Positions 10,316 through 18,498 of a stretch of 62,488 bases of DNA are shown piece after piece (position 1 is the stretch's first letter; each line of letters opens with the position of its first letter). Origin of the DNA: Nocardioides sp. J54 (lineage in GTDB: Bacteria; Actinomycetota; Actinomycetes; Propionibacteriales; Nocardioidaceae); the NCBI RefSeq assembly GCF_000519005.1, contig NZ_JAER01000024.1:1-62488 (forward strand). Reading direction: 5' to 3'. A program made the translations under genes and the position numbers. A model generated the notes under the pieces. It ran no database searches and was not told where the DNA came from. It was given only the letters and a program-made list of their open reading frames with translations.

Positions 10316-11212
10316 TCATGCGCTGGATGCATGGACGCGGCGACTGCTGCTGAGGGCGTGGTCGCGGAATTCGGCGGAGGCCGGTGGCAGCTCGCGGTCC
10401 CTGAGCCAGGCCAGGCCGATCTCGCGGGAGGCGGGCACGTCGGTGACCCGCAGGTGCGGCGCGGCGGGCGTCGCGCCGGCGCGCGGCTCCGGCAGCAGCG
10501 CGACGCCGAGCCCGGCCGCGACGAGGCCGCGCAGGGTCTCGACCTCCTCGCCCTCGAAGCCGACGAGCGGCGTGAACCCCGCCTCCGCGCAGAGGTCCTC
10601 GGTCACCCGGCGGAGGCTGAAGCCGTCCTTGAGCGCGATGAACTGGTCGTCGGCGACCTCGCCCAGCCGCGCCGTACGACGCCGCGCCAGCCGGTGGTCC
10701 GGCGGCACCACGAGCCGCAGTGGCTCGAGGAACAGCCGCTCGCTGGTGAACTGCGGGTGGTGCGGCCGGTCGCCGGTGATGGCCAGGTCGACCACGCCGT
10801 GCAGCAGGTCGTCGACGAGCCCGGCGTCGCCGTGCTGGCGCAGGTCGAAGCGGACGTTGGGGCGCTGGGTGCGGAACTCCCGGATCAGCTCGGGGACCAG
10901 CCAGGTCCCGAGGGTGTGCAGGAAGGCCAGCGGCACGAACCCGGCGTCCGGGGCGGTGATGTCCTGCACCGACCGGACCCCACGCTCGAAGGCGTCGATC
11001 GAGTCGCGTGCGTGCCGGGCCAGCTCCCGGCCGGCGGGGGTGAGCACGAGGGTGCGCCCCACCCGCTGGAAGAGCGGGGTCCCGACGTCGCGCTCGAGCC
11101 GCGCCAGCGCCCGGGACACCGCCGGCTGCGTGCGGTGCACCTGCTCGGCCGTGCTGGTGACGGTGTGTCCGTCGGCGACCGCGAGGAATGCGCGGATAGT
11201 GTCCAGGTCCAT
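10316..11212 (-). CDS. LysR-family transcriptional regulator, next to aceE
   Basis: A 298-residue LysR regulator with an N-terminal winged helix (MDLDTIRAFLAVADG... TQPAVSRALARLE, residues 1-60) and a C-terminal periplasmic-binding-protein-like sensor domain. I prefer the ATG at 11212, which begins at the canonical family N-terminus and is 10 bases after a GGGAG; an ATG at 11221 adds three residues. It lies 25 bases after the lipoate ligase and 82 bases before aceE on the same strand, so it may control the pyruvate dehydrogenase genes directly. The effector is unknown. Confidence 0.9.
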   Translation of the reverse strand: MDLDTIRAFLAVADGHTVTSTAEQVHRTQPAVSRALARLERDVGTPLFQRVGRTLVLTPAGRELARHARDSIDAFERGVRSVQDITAPDAGFVPLAFLHTLGTWLVPELIREFRTQRPNVRFDLRQHGDAGLVDDLLHGVVDLAITGDRPHHPQFTSERLFLEPLRLVVPPDHRLARRRTARLGEVADDQFIALKDGFSLRRVTEDLCAEAGFTPLVGFEGEEVETLRGLVAAGLGVALLPEPRAGATPAAPHLRVTDVPASREIGLAWLRDRELPPASAEFRDHALSSSRRVHASSA

Positions 11213-11237
11213 GGGAGCCATGCTCCCAGCGCATGGG

Positions 11238-11900
11238 TCAGGTGGCCAGCAGCTCCGCGACGACGGCGTCGCGCAGGTCGGCGAGCCGGTCGCCCACGCC
11301 GACCGCCCGGTCGGCGAGGTCGGCGGCCGCCTCGCGTCGGTCCTCGTCGGTCATCTGCAGCAGGCCCAGCACGTCGGCCGGTTCCCACCGGTCGTAGGCG
11401 ATGCACTGGAAGCGCGCCCCGGCGCGGGTCCGCCGCTGCGAGATGCCCACCGCCTTGCGCCCGCCGACCAGCACCTCGCCGGGGCCCAGCGCCGCGAAGC
11501 ACACCAGCCGTCCCCACGGCGTCTGCTCGAGCCCGCCCTCGTAGAGCTCGGCGTCCACGCCCAGCGCCTGCAGCGCCCGTTGCCAGGCCCCGCCGAGCCA
11601 GTACGCCGACGCCCGCACGTCGTCGCTCCACCGCGGGTCGCCCGGCGGCACGACCACGTCGACCCAGACGCACCGCGCCGGGTCGACGTACACCGCACCT
11701 CCGCCGCTGCGCCGCCGCACCACCTCGACGCCGGCCAGCGCCGTGGCCGCGGGGTCCGCGGTCGTCTCCTGCTGCGCGCTGCCCAGCACCAGCCCGCGCC
11801 TGTTTGGCTCGAAGAGCCACACCTCCGCGCCGGTCAGGTCGTCGGGGACCGCCCGGGCGTGGAAGTCGGCCATCGACCCGGTCAGCTGCAGCACGCGCAC
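11238..11900 (-). CDS. lipoate-protein ligase family protein
   Basis: A 220-residue member of the biotin/lipoate ligase fold. It carries the lipoate-site RRRSGGGAVYV motif and the GGRKAVGISQRR segment with the expected active-site lysine, so it likely activates lipoate (or octanoate) with ATP and attaches it to E2 lysine. The GTG at 11900, after a GGGGGA, gives a family-like start; a GTG at 11963 would add 21 Pro-rich residues. It is the first gene of a same-strand series with LysR, aceE and aceF, which fits a role in lipoylating that E2. Stand-alone ligases of this size may lack the small C-terminal domain; whether it needs a partner cannot be told here. Confidence 0.85.
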   Translation of the reverse strand: MRVLQLTGSMADFHARAVPDDLTGAEVWLFEPNRRGLVLGSAQQETTADPAATALAGVEVVRRRSGGGAVYVDPARCVWVDVVVPPGDPRWSDDVRASAYWLGGAWQRALQALGVDAELYEGGLEQTPWGRLVCFAALGPGEVLVGGRKAVGISQRRTRAGARFQCIAYDRWEPADVLGLLQMTDEDRREAAADLADRAVGVGDRLADLRDAVVAELLAT

Positions 11901-12012
11901 GCCGGGATCATCCCCCACCGGGTGCGGCCCGGGGAACGCCGGGCGGGCGGCCGGGCGTGGCACCTGGTGGCTGTTTCCCGGCCCGGCCCCGGACCACCCG
12001 AGGCATGGGTTC

Positions 12013-12088
12013 TGGTGCCCCAGGCAAGAGTCGAACTTGCGACCTTTCGCTTAGGAGGCGGCTGCTCTATCCACTGAGCTACTGGGGC
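12013..12088 (-). tRNA. tRNA-Arg (anticodon CCU)
   Basis: A full cloverleaf reads on the minus strand: acceptor GCCCCAG/CTGGGGC, D-arm GCTC/GAGC, T-arm GCAAG/CTTGC, discriminator A, and an encoded CCA. The anticodon loop is CTCCTAA, giving CCU for AGG codons. The anticodon stem is odd: only three of five pairs form (29:41, 30:40, 31:39), while 27:43 would be G-A and 28:42 C-A. Confidence 0.93.
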
Positions 12089-12315
12089 GTCGAGTCCATC
12101 TTGTCAGGATCCGGTACGACGAGCCGAGTCGGGGGAGGCGTGGCGGATTCGGCGTGCGGCGGGGTCAGCGGCGAGAATGGTCCATACCACGGATCGGCTT
12201 GCCCGGTTCCGTACCTTGGGGGCGGCGCCCAGCCGCCGCGCAGCAGCTGACTCGGCAGCGGCACCCAGACACGACCGACAGCTCCGCCCCGAGCGGCCGC
12301 ACGACCAGGTGATTG

Positions 12316-13674
12316 ATGACGCAGGTAGCTCCTCCCCGGCCACCGTCGGGAGGTCCTCGCGAGCCCGGTAGCCGGGCTCGGCGCGTGTCGACCTCCCGAG
12401 CAGATCGACCCCGGCGGAGCACCCGCGTCCGCGGCAGGCGGAAGCGGCCGCAGCCGGGCAAGGTCGTCCTCAAGGTGATCCTGTCGAGCCTCCTGGGGCT
12501 CGGGCTGCTGACCGGCGTCGGCGTCGTGGCGGTCTACAACAACCTCAACGGCAACATCCTCCACGAGGAGGTCGCCGACCAGCTGCGCAACCGCCCCGAG
12601 AAGGAGGCGGTCGCCGGCCCGCAGGAGCCGCTCAACGTGCTCGTCATGGGCTCGGACTCGCGCGCCGGCAAGGGCAACGGCATCGACGGCGAGTCCGGCG
12701 GCGGACTGTCCGACACCACGATCCTGTTCCACCTCTCCGCGGACCGGACGTTCGCCTACGGCATCTCGATCCCGCGCGACACCGCCGTGATGCGGCCGAC
12801 CTGCTACGAGGACGACGGCACCGAGATCCCGGGTACCAGCGGCTACGTGAAGTGGAACGAGGCGTTCGCGGCCGGCGGGCCCGCCTGCACCCAGCAGCAG
12901 GTCGAGCAGCTCACCGGGGTCCGCATCGACAACTACGTCGTCGTCGACTTCAACCAGTTCAAGGACATGGTCAACGCCCTGGACGGCGTCGAGGTCTGCA
13001 TCCCGCAGGACATCGACGACCCGGCCCACGACGTGCACCTCGAGGCCGGCACCCGCGAGATCAAGGGCAACGAGGCGCTCACCTACGTGCGCGCCCGCTA
13101 CCGGATCGGTGACGGCACCGACCCCAACCGCACCCGCCGCCAGCAGGCGTTCATCGGGTCGATGATCAACAAGGCGCTCACCGCCGGCATGCTCGCCCGC
13201 CCGGACCGCCTCGTCCGGTTCATGAGCGCGGCGACGTCGTCGCTGCAGACCGACTTCAACGGCATCGCCGAGATGGCCGACATCGCCATCACCGCCAAGG
13301 GCATCGGCGCCGGCAACATCAAGTTCGTGACCACGCCGTGGGTCTACTCCGACAAGGTCAGCGCCGGCATCGAGTGGACCTCCGAGGTCGACAAGCTGTG
13401 GCGCCTGGTCCGCAAGGACCGCCCGCTGACCGCGGAGTTCCTCAAGGACTCGCTCAGCGCGGGCGACAAGCCCGACGGCACTGCCTCGGCGGGCACCGGT
13501 GGTCCCTCGGGCGGCACCGACGGCACCACCGACGGCACCAGCCAGTCGCCGAGCAACGACGGCAGCCCGAGCGGCGGCACGACCGGCACGCCGGGCGACA
13601 CCGCCGGCGACGGTACGACGAACGGCCGGACCGGCCTCTCCGAAGAGGCCCGCGCCGCCGCCGGACTCTGCTGA
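12316..13674 (+). CDS. LytR-CpsA-Psr (LCP) family cell-wall ligase
   Basis: A 452-residue membrane-anchored LCP protein, which attaches glycopolymers (teichoic-acid-like or arabinogalactan-like chains) to peptidoglycan outside the membrane. A long basic N-terminus precedes one transmembrane helix (VILSSLLGLGLLTGVGVVAV, about 54-73). The catalytic domain shows NVLVMGSDSR, LSDTTILFHLS, SIPRDT and the late RARYRIGDG...NRTRRQQAF arginine motif. A Gly/Thr/Ser/Pro-rich low-complexity tail ends in Cys. I use the ATG at 12316 behind AGGTGA; an adjacent TTG at 12313 is less likely. A small conserved gene follows 13 bases later. Confidence 0.93.
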   Translation: MTQVAPPRPPSGGPREPGSRARRVSTSRADRPRRSTRVRGRRKRPQPGKVVLKVILSSLLGLGLLTGVGVVAVYNNLNGNILHEEVADQLRNRPEKEAVAGPQEPLNVLVMGSDSRAGKGNGIDGESGGGLSDTTILFHLSADRTFAYGISIPRDTAVMRPTCYEDDGTEIPGTSGYVKWNEAFAAGGPACTQQQVEQLTGVRIDNYVVVDFNQFKDMVNALDGVEVCIPQDIDDPAHDVHLEAGTREIKGNEALTYVRARYRIGDGTDPNRTRRQQAFIGSMINKALTAGMLARPDRLVRFMSAATSSLQTDFNGIAEMADIAITAKGIGAGNIKFVTTPWVYSDKVSAGIEWTSEVDKLWRLVRKDRPLTAEFLKDSLSAGDKPDGTASAGTGGPSGGTDGTTDGTSQSPSNDGSPSGGTTGTPGDTAGDGTTNGRTGLSEEARAAAGLC

Positions 13675-13687
13675 GGACGCGGGCGCC

Positions 13688-13867
13688 ATGGCGGACGACA
13701 AACAGGACGAGCCGGAGTGGAAGCGCCGCAAGCGCCTCGCCGCGATCTTCGGTGACGTCGAGCCGTCGGTGACCTCCGACGAGAAGGACGACGCGCCCGC
13801 CAAGGGTCGCGAGTCCGCCACCGACCGGTGGCTGAAGGAACAGGTGCCGCCCCACCACGGTCAGTGA
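13688..13867 (+). CDS. small conserved hypothetical protein (59 residues)
   Basis: A charged protein with a basic stretch (EWKRRKRLAAIFGDV) and a C-terminal RWLKEQVPPHHGQ. The defined ends, codon use like its neighbours and the position 13 bases behind the LCP gene argue that it is real. I do not recognise a characterised family. It has no membrane helix or metal motif, and is probably a small cytosolic protein cotranscribed with the LCP gene. Confidence 0.7.
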   Translation: MADDKQDEPEWKRRKRLAAIFGDVEPSVTSDEKDDAPAKGRESATDRWLKEQVPPHHGQ

Positions 13868-13893
13868 CGGAGCGGCACCTGGGTGTCGCTGGT

Positions 13894-13927
13894 GCTGCCC
13901 GTGGGCAGCGGCCGGCCCACGGGCCGG
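13894..13927. terminator. paired hairpins between convergent genes
   Basis: Two adjacent 7-bp perfect stems: GCTGCCC-GT-GGGCAGC at 13894-13909 and CCGGCCC-AC-GGGCCGG at 13912-13927. They lie between the ends of the small + strand gene and mscL on the minus strand. No T-run follows, as is common in high-GC actinobacteria. Confidence 0.5.
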
Positions 13928-13934
13928 CGGGTGA

Positions 13935-14306
13935 TCAGGTCAGCGGCTTCTGCTGCTGGGCCTGCAGGGTGTCGCGGATCTGGGTCAGGAGCACGATGTC
14001 GGGGGCCTCGGCCTCGGGCTGGTCGGGGAAGAAGCGCGCCTTCGCCTTGGTGTAGGGCGTGACGACCAGGAAGTAGACGATCGCGGCCATGATCACGAAC
14101 GCGATCAGGGCGTTGATGAAGTTGCCGACGTTGACGTCGAGGATCTCCGCGGCACCGAAGTCCGGCTGCTTGAAGATCTTGCCGATGAAGCCCATGAGGG
14201 TCTCGCTGAAGGTCGTGACAACCGCGGCGAACGCCGTGCCGATGATGAAGGCGACGGCCAGGTCGACCAAGTTGCCCTGGAGCAGGAACTTCTTGAACCC
14301 GGACAT
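13935..14306 (-). CDS. mscL: large-conductance mechanosensitive channel MscL
   Basis: A 123-residue MscL, the pentameric membrane safety valve that opens under osmotic downshock. It shows the N-terminal amphipathic segment MSGFKKFLLQGN, the pore helix (LVDLAVAFIIGTAFAAVVTT) with small residues at the gate, the second helix (ALIAFVIMAAIVYFLVV), and a charged C-terminal bundle. Length is slightly below that of enteric MscL (about 136). The ATG follows GAGGAG. It is last in a minus-strand series after the FmdB and SAF genes. Confidence 0.97.
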   Translation of the reverse strand: MSGFKKFLLQGNLVDLAVAFIIGTAFAAVVTTFSETLMGFIGKIFKQPDFGAAEILDVNVGNFINALIAFVIMAAIVYFLVVTPYTKAKARFFPDQPEAEAPDIVLLTQIRDTLQAQQQKPLT

Positions 14307-14362
14307 GATTTCTCCTCAATCCCGAGAATTGTGGTGGTGGAGGTGCTCGTTAGCACTGAAAC

Positions 14363-15022
14363 CTAACTAGGTCGCCACGTGTAAGTCACGTAGGACGCGA
14401 CCGCGGCGGACGTGACCCGGTACACGTCGGTGGCGTCCAGCGCGAGCACCACCAGCCGGCCCGGAAGGGCGCCGTCCGCCGCGTGCGCGGCGTCCGGGAC
14501 CGCCAGCACCTGCGCGTCGTCGGCCACCGGCTCGGCCGTGCCGGCCCGCGGGTCGGTCGCCACCAGGGAGATCCGGTCGCCCACCGTGAGCAGCGCGGCC
14601 TGCCCCGCGTCGGAGAGCCGCACGGGCAGGGCCACCGTGCCGACGGGCTGGCCCGCGGCGAGGTCCGCGCCGACCAGCCGCACGTCGGTGACGACCTCGC
14701 CGGCGCGCAACGGGGCAGCGAGCACCCGGCCCGCAGGGTCACCCACCACCCCCGCCGGTACGACGTCCGGTGGCACGCGTGCGTCGACCAGGTCGCCCTC
14801 CTCCAGCACGTGGCCCGCCGGCAGGTCGCGGGCAGCGACCCGCACGCCGGTGCTCGCCGGTGGTGGCGGGGCCAGGGTGTGCAGGGACGCGGCGACCGCC
14901 CCGGCGACGAGCACCACCGCGACCAGGCGGCGTCGGCGCAGCACCCGTCGTCGTACCGCGGCGAGGGTGTCGGCGACCCGGTGGCGCAGCGGGAGGAGCA
15001 GGGGAGGGCGCGGCGAGTCCAT
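14363..15022 (-). CDS. SAF-domain membrane protein (CpaB/RcpC-like)
   Basis: A 219-residue protein with an Arg-rich N-terminus, one transmembrane helix (LVAVVLVAGAVAASLHTL, about 34-51) and an extracytoplasmic SAF domain (STGVRVAARDLPAGHVLEEG onward). The SAF fold occurs in CpaB/RcpC pilus-assembly proteins and flagellar FlgA, but no Flp-pilus genes are nearby, so a pilus role is not supported here. It sits 56 bases upstream of mscL on the same strand and downstream of the FmdB gene. Likely cell-envelope; function unknown. Confidence 0.82.
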   Translation of the reverse strand: MDSPRPPLLLPLRHRVADTLAAVRRRVLRRRRLVAVVLVAGAVAASLHTLAPPPPASTGVRVAARDLPAGHVLEEGDLVDARVPPDVVPAGVVGDPAGRVLAAPLRAGEVVTDVRLVGADLAAGQPVGTVALPVRLSDAGQAALLTVGDRISLVATDPRAGTAEPVADDAQVLAVPDAAHAADGALPGRLVVLALDATDVYRVTSAAVASYVTYTWRPS

Positions 15023-15101
15023 GCCGCGACGCTAGGTCGCGCCGGGACCGCTCGTGCGGCTCATCCACAGGCGGTCCGGGAGGCCGCCGGGACAAGCGGG
15101 A

Positions 15102-15449
15102 TCAGGCAGGTGCGGCGGCGGCGCCGGAGCTCGACGAGCTGCCGGAGGTGGAGCTGCTCGACGAGCTCGAGGAGCTCGAGGAGCTCGAGGAGTCCGAGCT
15201 GCTGGAGTTGCTGCCGGAGCTGCTGGAGTCCGAGCTGCTGGAGGAGGACGCGGTCGACGTCGCGGAGCTCGAGGAGCGGCTGTCGGTCTTGTAGAAGCCC
15301 GAGCCCTTGAACACGACGCCGACGGAGTTGAAGACCTTGCGCAGCCGGCCCTCGCACTCGGGGCAGACGGTGAGGGCGTCGTCGCTGAAGCTCTGGAACT
15401 GCTCGAAGGCGTGGCCACACTCGGTGCAGAGGTACTGATAGGTGGGCAT
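15102..15449 (-). CDS. FmdB-family zinc ribbon protein with polyserine tail
   Basis: A 115-residue protein: an N-terminal FmdB zinc ribbon with ligands C8, C11, C29 and C32 (MPTYQYLCTECG...CPECEG), a KVFNSVGVVFKGSGFYKTDS segment, then a tail that is almost entirely serine (about residues 58-108) ending in Ala/Pro. FmdB proteins are putative regulators or small zinc proteins of unclear role. The ATG at 15449 is the conserved start; upstream frame would cross a CIRCE element. That operator, 25 bases upstream, implies HrcA heat-shock control. Confidence 0.92.
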   Translation of the reverse strand: MPTYQYLCTECGHAFEQFQSFSDDALTVCPECEGRLRKVFNSVGVVFKGSGFYKTDSRSSSSATSTASSSSSSDSSSSGSNSSSSDSSSSSSSSSSSSSSTSGSSSSSGAAAAPA

Positions 15450-15473
15450 CGGCGGACTCCGTGGTGAAGCGGG

Positions 15474-15500
15474 TTGGCACTCTCGACTGTCGAGTGCCAA
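15474..15500. promoter_or_regulatory. CIRCE element (HrcA operator) before the FmdB gene
   Basis: TTGGCACTC-N9-GAGTGCCAA is a perfect 9-bp inverted repeat with a 9-base spacer, differing from the CIRCE consensus (TTAGCACTC-N9-GAGTGCTAA) only by a compensated A/T to G/C pair. It lies 25 bases before the FmdB ATG and 61 before the divergent acylase ATG. HrcA binding to such sites represses heat-shock genes; no groES/groEL or hrcA is in this window. Confidence 0.9.
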
Positions 15501-15560
15501 GAATACGGCACACCCCGCCGGGGGCGGGCATTCACGGTCCCACCATGGCCAGCAGGCACA

Positions 15561-18245
15561 ATGGCGCCCACCATGGTGGACGGAAGCAGCAGCACGGACG
15601 ACTCACCCGCCGCGACCCCGCAGGACGGCACCCGCCGCGGCTTCCGCAGCTGGTCCGGTGCGCTGCGCTGGATGGCCGGCATCGCGATCCTGCTGGTGCT
15701 CGCGCTGGTCGCCGGCCTGGTGACCACGGTGGTCCTGGTCCGCCGGCCGTGGCCGCAGACCAGTGGCGAGCTGGAGGTCCCCGGCCTCGAGTCCGAGGTG
15801 CGGGTGCTGCGCGACGACGCCGGCATCCCGCAGATCTACGCCGACACCCTGCACGACCTGATGCTGGCGCAGGGGTTCGTGCACGCCCAGGACCGGTTCT
15901 TCGAGATGGACGTGCGCCGCCACGCCACCGCCGGGCGATTGTCCGAGCTCTTCGGCGAGGACGGCCTCGAGAGCGACCTCGTCGTGCGCACCCTCGGCTG
16001 GCGCCAGGTCGCCGAGCAGGAGCTGACCATGCTCCGCCCGGCCACCCGCAGCGCGCTCGACGCCTACGCGGAGGGCGTCAACGCCTACATCTCCGACCGC
16101 TCGCCGTCGGAGATGGCGCTGGAGTACACCCTGCTCGGGCTGACCGGCCTCGACTACACCCCGGAGAAGTGGAGCGCCGTCGACTCCATCGCCTGGCTCA
16201 AGGCGATGGCGTGGGACCTGCGCGGCAACCTCGAGGAGGAGATCGGCCGCGCGCTGGCCTCGGCCGCGGTCGGCCCCGAGGCCGTCGACGAGCTCTACCC
16301 GGCCTACCCCTTCGACCGGCACCCGCCGATCGTCCAGCAGGGCGGGCTGCTCGGCGACGTCTTCGACCAGGACGTCGCCAGCGCCGGCACCGAGCTCCTG
16401 CAGCGTCCGGCACCGGGCGGTCGTCGTACCGTCGCGGCGCTCGCCGGGATCCGCGACGTGCTCGCCGGCGTGCCGGCCCTGCTCGGCAAGGGCGACGGCC
16501 TCGGCAGCAACGCGTGGGTCGTCGACGGTGAGCACACCAGCACGGGGTCCCCGATCCTCGCCAACGACCCGCACCTGGGCATCTCGCTGCCCGGCGTGTG
16601 GGCGCAGGTCGGGCTGCACTGCCGCCGCATCACCAGTGACTGCCCGATGGACGTCTCGGGGTTCAGCTTCTCCGGCGTTCCCGGGGTGGTCATCGGCCAC
16701 AACCGCGACATCGCCTGGGGTTTCACGAACCTCGGCCCCGACGTCACCGACCTGTACGTCGAGCGGGTCGCCGGCGACCTCTGGCAGTCCGGCGGCCGCG
16801 CGCTGCCGATGACCACCCGTGAGGAGGTCATCGAGGTGCGCGACGGCGAGGACGTCGAGGTCACCGTCCGCTCCACCGACCACGGACCGCTGCTGACCGA
16901 CCTCGTCGACGTCGACGAGGAGCTCGACGCCCTCGAGGTCGCCGACGACGGACTCGTCGAGCAGGTCGACGACGTCGCCGGGGCCGCCCTGGACGCCGAG
17001 GAAGCCGGCTGGGACGTCGGCGTCTCGCTGGCCTGGACCGCGCTGGAGCCGCACCCGACCGCGGACGCGCTGCTCGCCCTCGACCTCGCGACCGACTGGG
17101 ACTCCTTCCGCGCCGCGCTCGCCGACTTCGCCGTCCCCGGGCAGAACGTCGTGTACGCCGACACCCGCGGCCACATCGGCTACCAGGCCACCGGGCGCGT
17201 GCCGGTGCGCCGGGCCGGCCACGTCGGCCGTGCGCCCGCCGCCGGCTGGGTCCGCAGCACCGCCTGGACGGGCCGCTACGTGCCCTACGACGCCATGCCG
17301 AACGTGCTCGACCCGGACTCCGGGATCATCGCGACCGCCAACCAGGCCGTGATCGACCCGCGCCGCTACCCGCTGCGGCTCACCGACGACTGGGACCAGG
17401 GCTACCGCTCGACGCGGATCAACGAGCTGCTCGCCGCCGACGACGAGCTCAGCGTCGACGAGATGGCAGCCATCCAGCTCGACGACTGGAGCGCGATCGG
17501 GCAGGCGCTGACGCCGTACCTGCTCAAGATCGACCTGCCGGCCGGCTACTACTCCGACGGCCAGCGGCTGCTGCGCACGTGGAACTACCGGCAGAGCGCG
17601 GACAGCGGGGCTGCGGCGTACTTCAACGTCGTGTGGCGCGAGCTGCTCCAGCGCACCTTCGCCGACGAGCTGCCCGCCGCGCTCGAGCCCGACGGGGGCG
17701 ACCGCTGGTTCACCGTGGTGTCGCGGATCCTGCGCCGCTCCTCGAACCACTGGTGGGACGACGTCGAGACCGACGAGGTCGAGCGCCGCGACGACATCCT
17801 GCGTGACGCGATGATGGCCGCCCGCGACGAGCTGACCGCCCTCCAGTCGCCCAACGCCGACGAGTGGTCGTGGGGCGAGCTGCACGAGCTCGAGCTGCGC
17901 TCGGCCACCCTCGGGGAGTCCGGCATCGGCGTCGTCGAGTGGCTCTTCAACCGCGGCGGCTGGGACGTCGCCGGCGGCAGCTCCCTGGTCAACGCGACCG
18001 CCTCCGACGCCAGCGAGGGCTACGAGGTCGTCACCGCCCCGTCGATGCGGATGGTCGTGCCGCTCGACGACCTCGACGCCGCCCGCTGGATCAACCTGAC
18101 CGGTGTCTCCGGCCACGCCTTCCACCCGAACTACACCGACCAGACCGACCTCTGGGCCCGCGGCGAGACCCTCGCCTGGCCGTTCACCGAGGAGGCCGTC
18201 GCCGACGCCGCCGAGGACGAGCTCACCCTCACCCCCGACAGCTGA
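15561..18245 (+). CDS. penicillin acylase-family Ntn hydrolase, membrane-anchored
   Basis: An 894-residue member of the penicillin amidase family (peptidase S45-type N-terminal-nucleophile hydrolases), which cleave amides such as acyl-homoserine lactones, beta-lactam side chains or N-acyl amino acids. A transmembrane helix (MAGIAILLVLALVAGLVTTV, about residues 38-57) anchors it. The alpha part starts ELEVPGLESEVRVLRDDAGIP; the predicted autocatalytic cleavage is before Ser316 in GSNAW, which becomes the beta-chain nucleophile, followed by the calcium/oxyanion-region motifs ANDPHLG and PGVVIGHNRDIAWGFTN. The start could also be the ATG at 15573. Downstream lies a striking repeat array. Confidence 0.9.
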   Translation: MAPTMVDGSSSTDDSPAATPQDGTRRGFRSWSGALRWMAGIAILLVLALVAGLVTTVVLVRRPWPQTSGELEVPGLESEVRVLRDDAGIPQIYADTLHDLMLAQGFVHAQDRFFEMDVRRHATAGRLSELFGEDGLESDLVVRTLGWRQVAEQELTMLRPATRSALDAYAEGVNAYISDRSPSEMALEYTLLGLTGLDYTPEKWSAVDSIAWLKAMAWDLRGNLEEEIGRALASAAVGPEAVDELYPAYPFDRHPPIVQQGGLLGDVFDQDVASAGTELLQRPAPGGRRTVAALAGIRDVLAGVPALLGKGDGLGSNAWVVDGEHTSTGSPILANDPHLGISLPGVWAQVGLHCRRITSDCPMDVSGFSFSGVPGVVIGHNRDIAWGFTNLGPDVTDLYVERVAGDLWQSGGRALPMTTREEVIEVRDGEDVEVTVRSTDHGPLLTDLVDVDEELDALEVADDGLVEQVDDVAGAALDAEEAGWDVGVSLAWTALEPHPTADALLALDLATDWDSFRAALADFAVPGQNVVYADTRGHIGYQATGRVPVRRAGHVGRAPAAGWVRSTAWTGRYVPYDAMPNVLDPDSGIIATANQAVIDPRRYPLRLTDDWDQGYRSTRINELLAADDELSVDEMAAIQLDDWSAIGQALTPYLLKIDLPAGYYSDGQRLLRTWNYRQSADSGAAAYFNVVWRELLQRTFADELPAALEPDGGDRWFTVVSRILRRSSNHWWDDVETDEVERRDDILRDAMMAARDELTALQSPNADEWSWGELHELELRSATLGESGIGVVEWLFNRGGWDVAGGSSLVNATASDASEGYEVVTAPSMRMVVPLDDLDAARWINLTGVSGHAFHPNYTDQTDLWARGETLAWPFTEEAVADAAEDELTLTPDS

Positions 18246-18254
18246 CCCGGGTCC

Positions 18255-18498
18255 GTCGAGACGTCACTTGTGGCCTGGTGAGACGTCACTTGTTGCGCGT
18301 TGAGTGGTCAGATGTGGCTCGTCGAGGCGTCAGTTGTGGCGCCGTCGTACGACGTGACCACTCGACCGGCCGCCAGTGACGTCTCGACCCGCCACAGGTG
18401 ACCACTCGACCGGCCACAAGTGACGTCTCGACCCGCCACAGGTGACGTCTCAACAGGCCACAGGTGACGTCTCGACGAGCCGGACGTGACGCCTCAGC
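18255..18498. repeat. mirror-symmetric array of eleven 22-bp units
   Basis: Four units in one orientation start at 18255, 18277, 18299 and 18321 (first 20 bases of unit one: GTCGAGACGTCACTTGTGGC). Seven units in the reverse orientation start at 18345, 18367, 18389, 18411, 18433, 18455 and 18477. The phase is exactly 22 bases within each arm. The arms meet at the palindrome GTCGTACGAC (18344-18353). Units carry one of two cores, TGACGTCTCGAC or TGACCACTCGAC. The array fills the gap between two convergent genes, and the last unit overlaps the 5-FCL stop codon. Confidence 0.9.

Noticed and set aside
12090..12312. A Pro-rich minus-strand frame (containing GGWAPPPRYGTGQADPWYGP) upstream of the LCP gene
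   Set aside because: It runs into the tRNA-Arg gene, has no ribosome-binding site or clear start, and overlaps the LCP 5' region. The composition is suggestive of a membrane-protein tail, but I could not support it.
18255..18498. CRISPR array
   Set aside because: Units are contiguous at 22 bases, change orientation in the middle and have no variable spacers; no cas genes are present.
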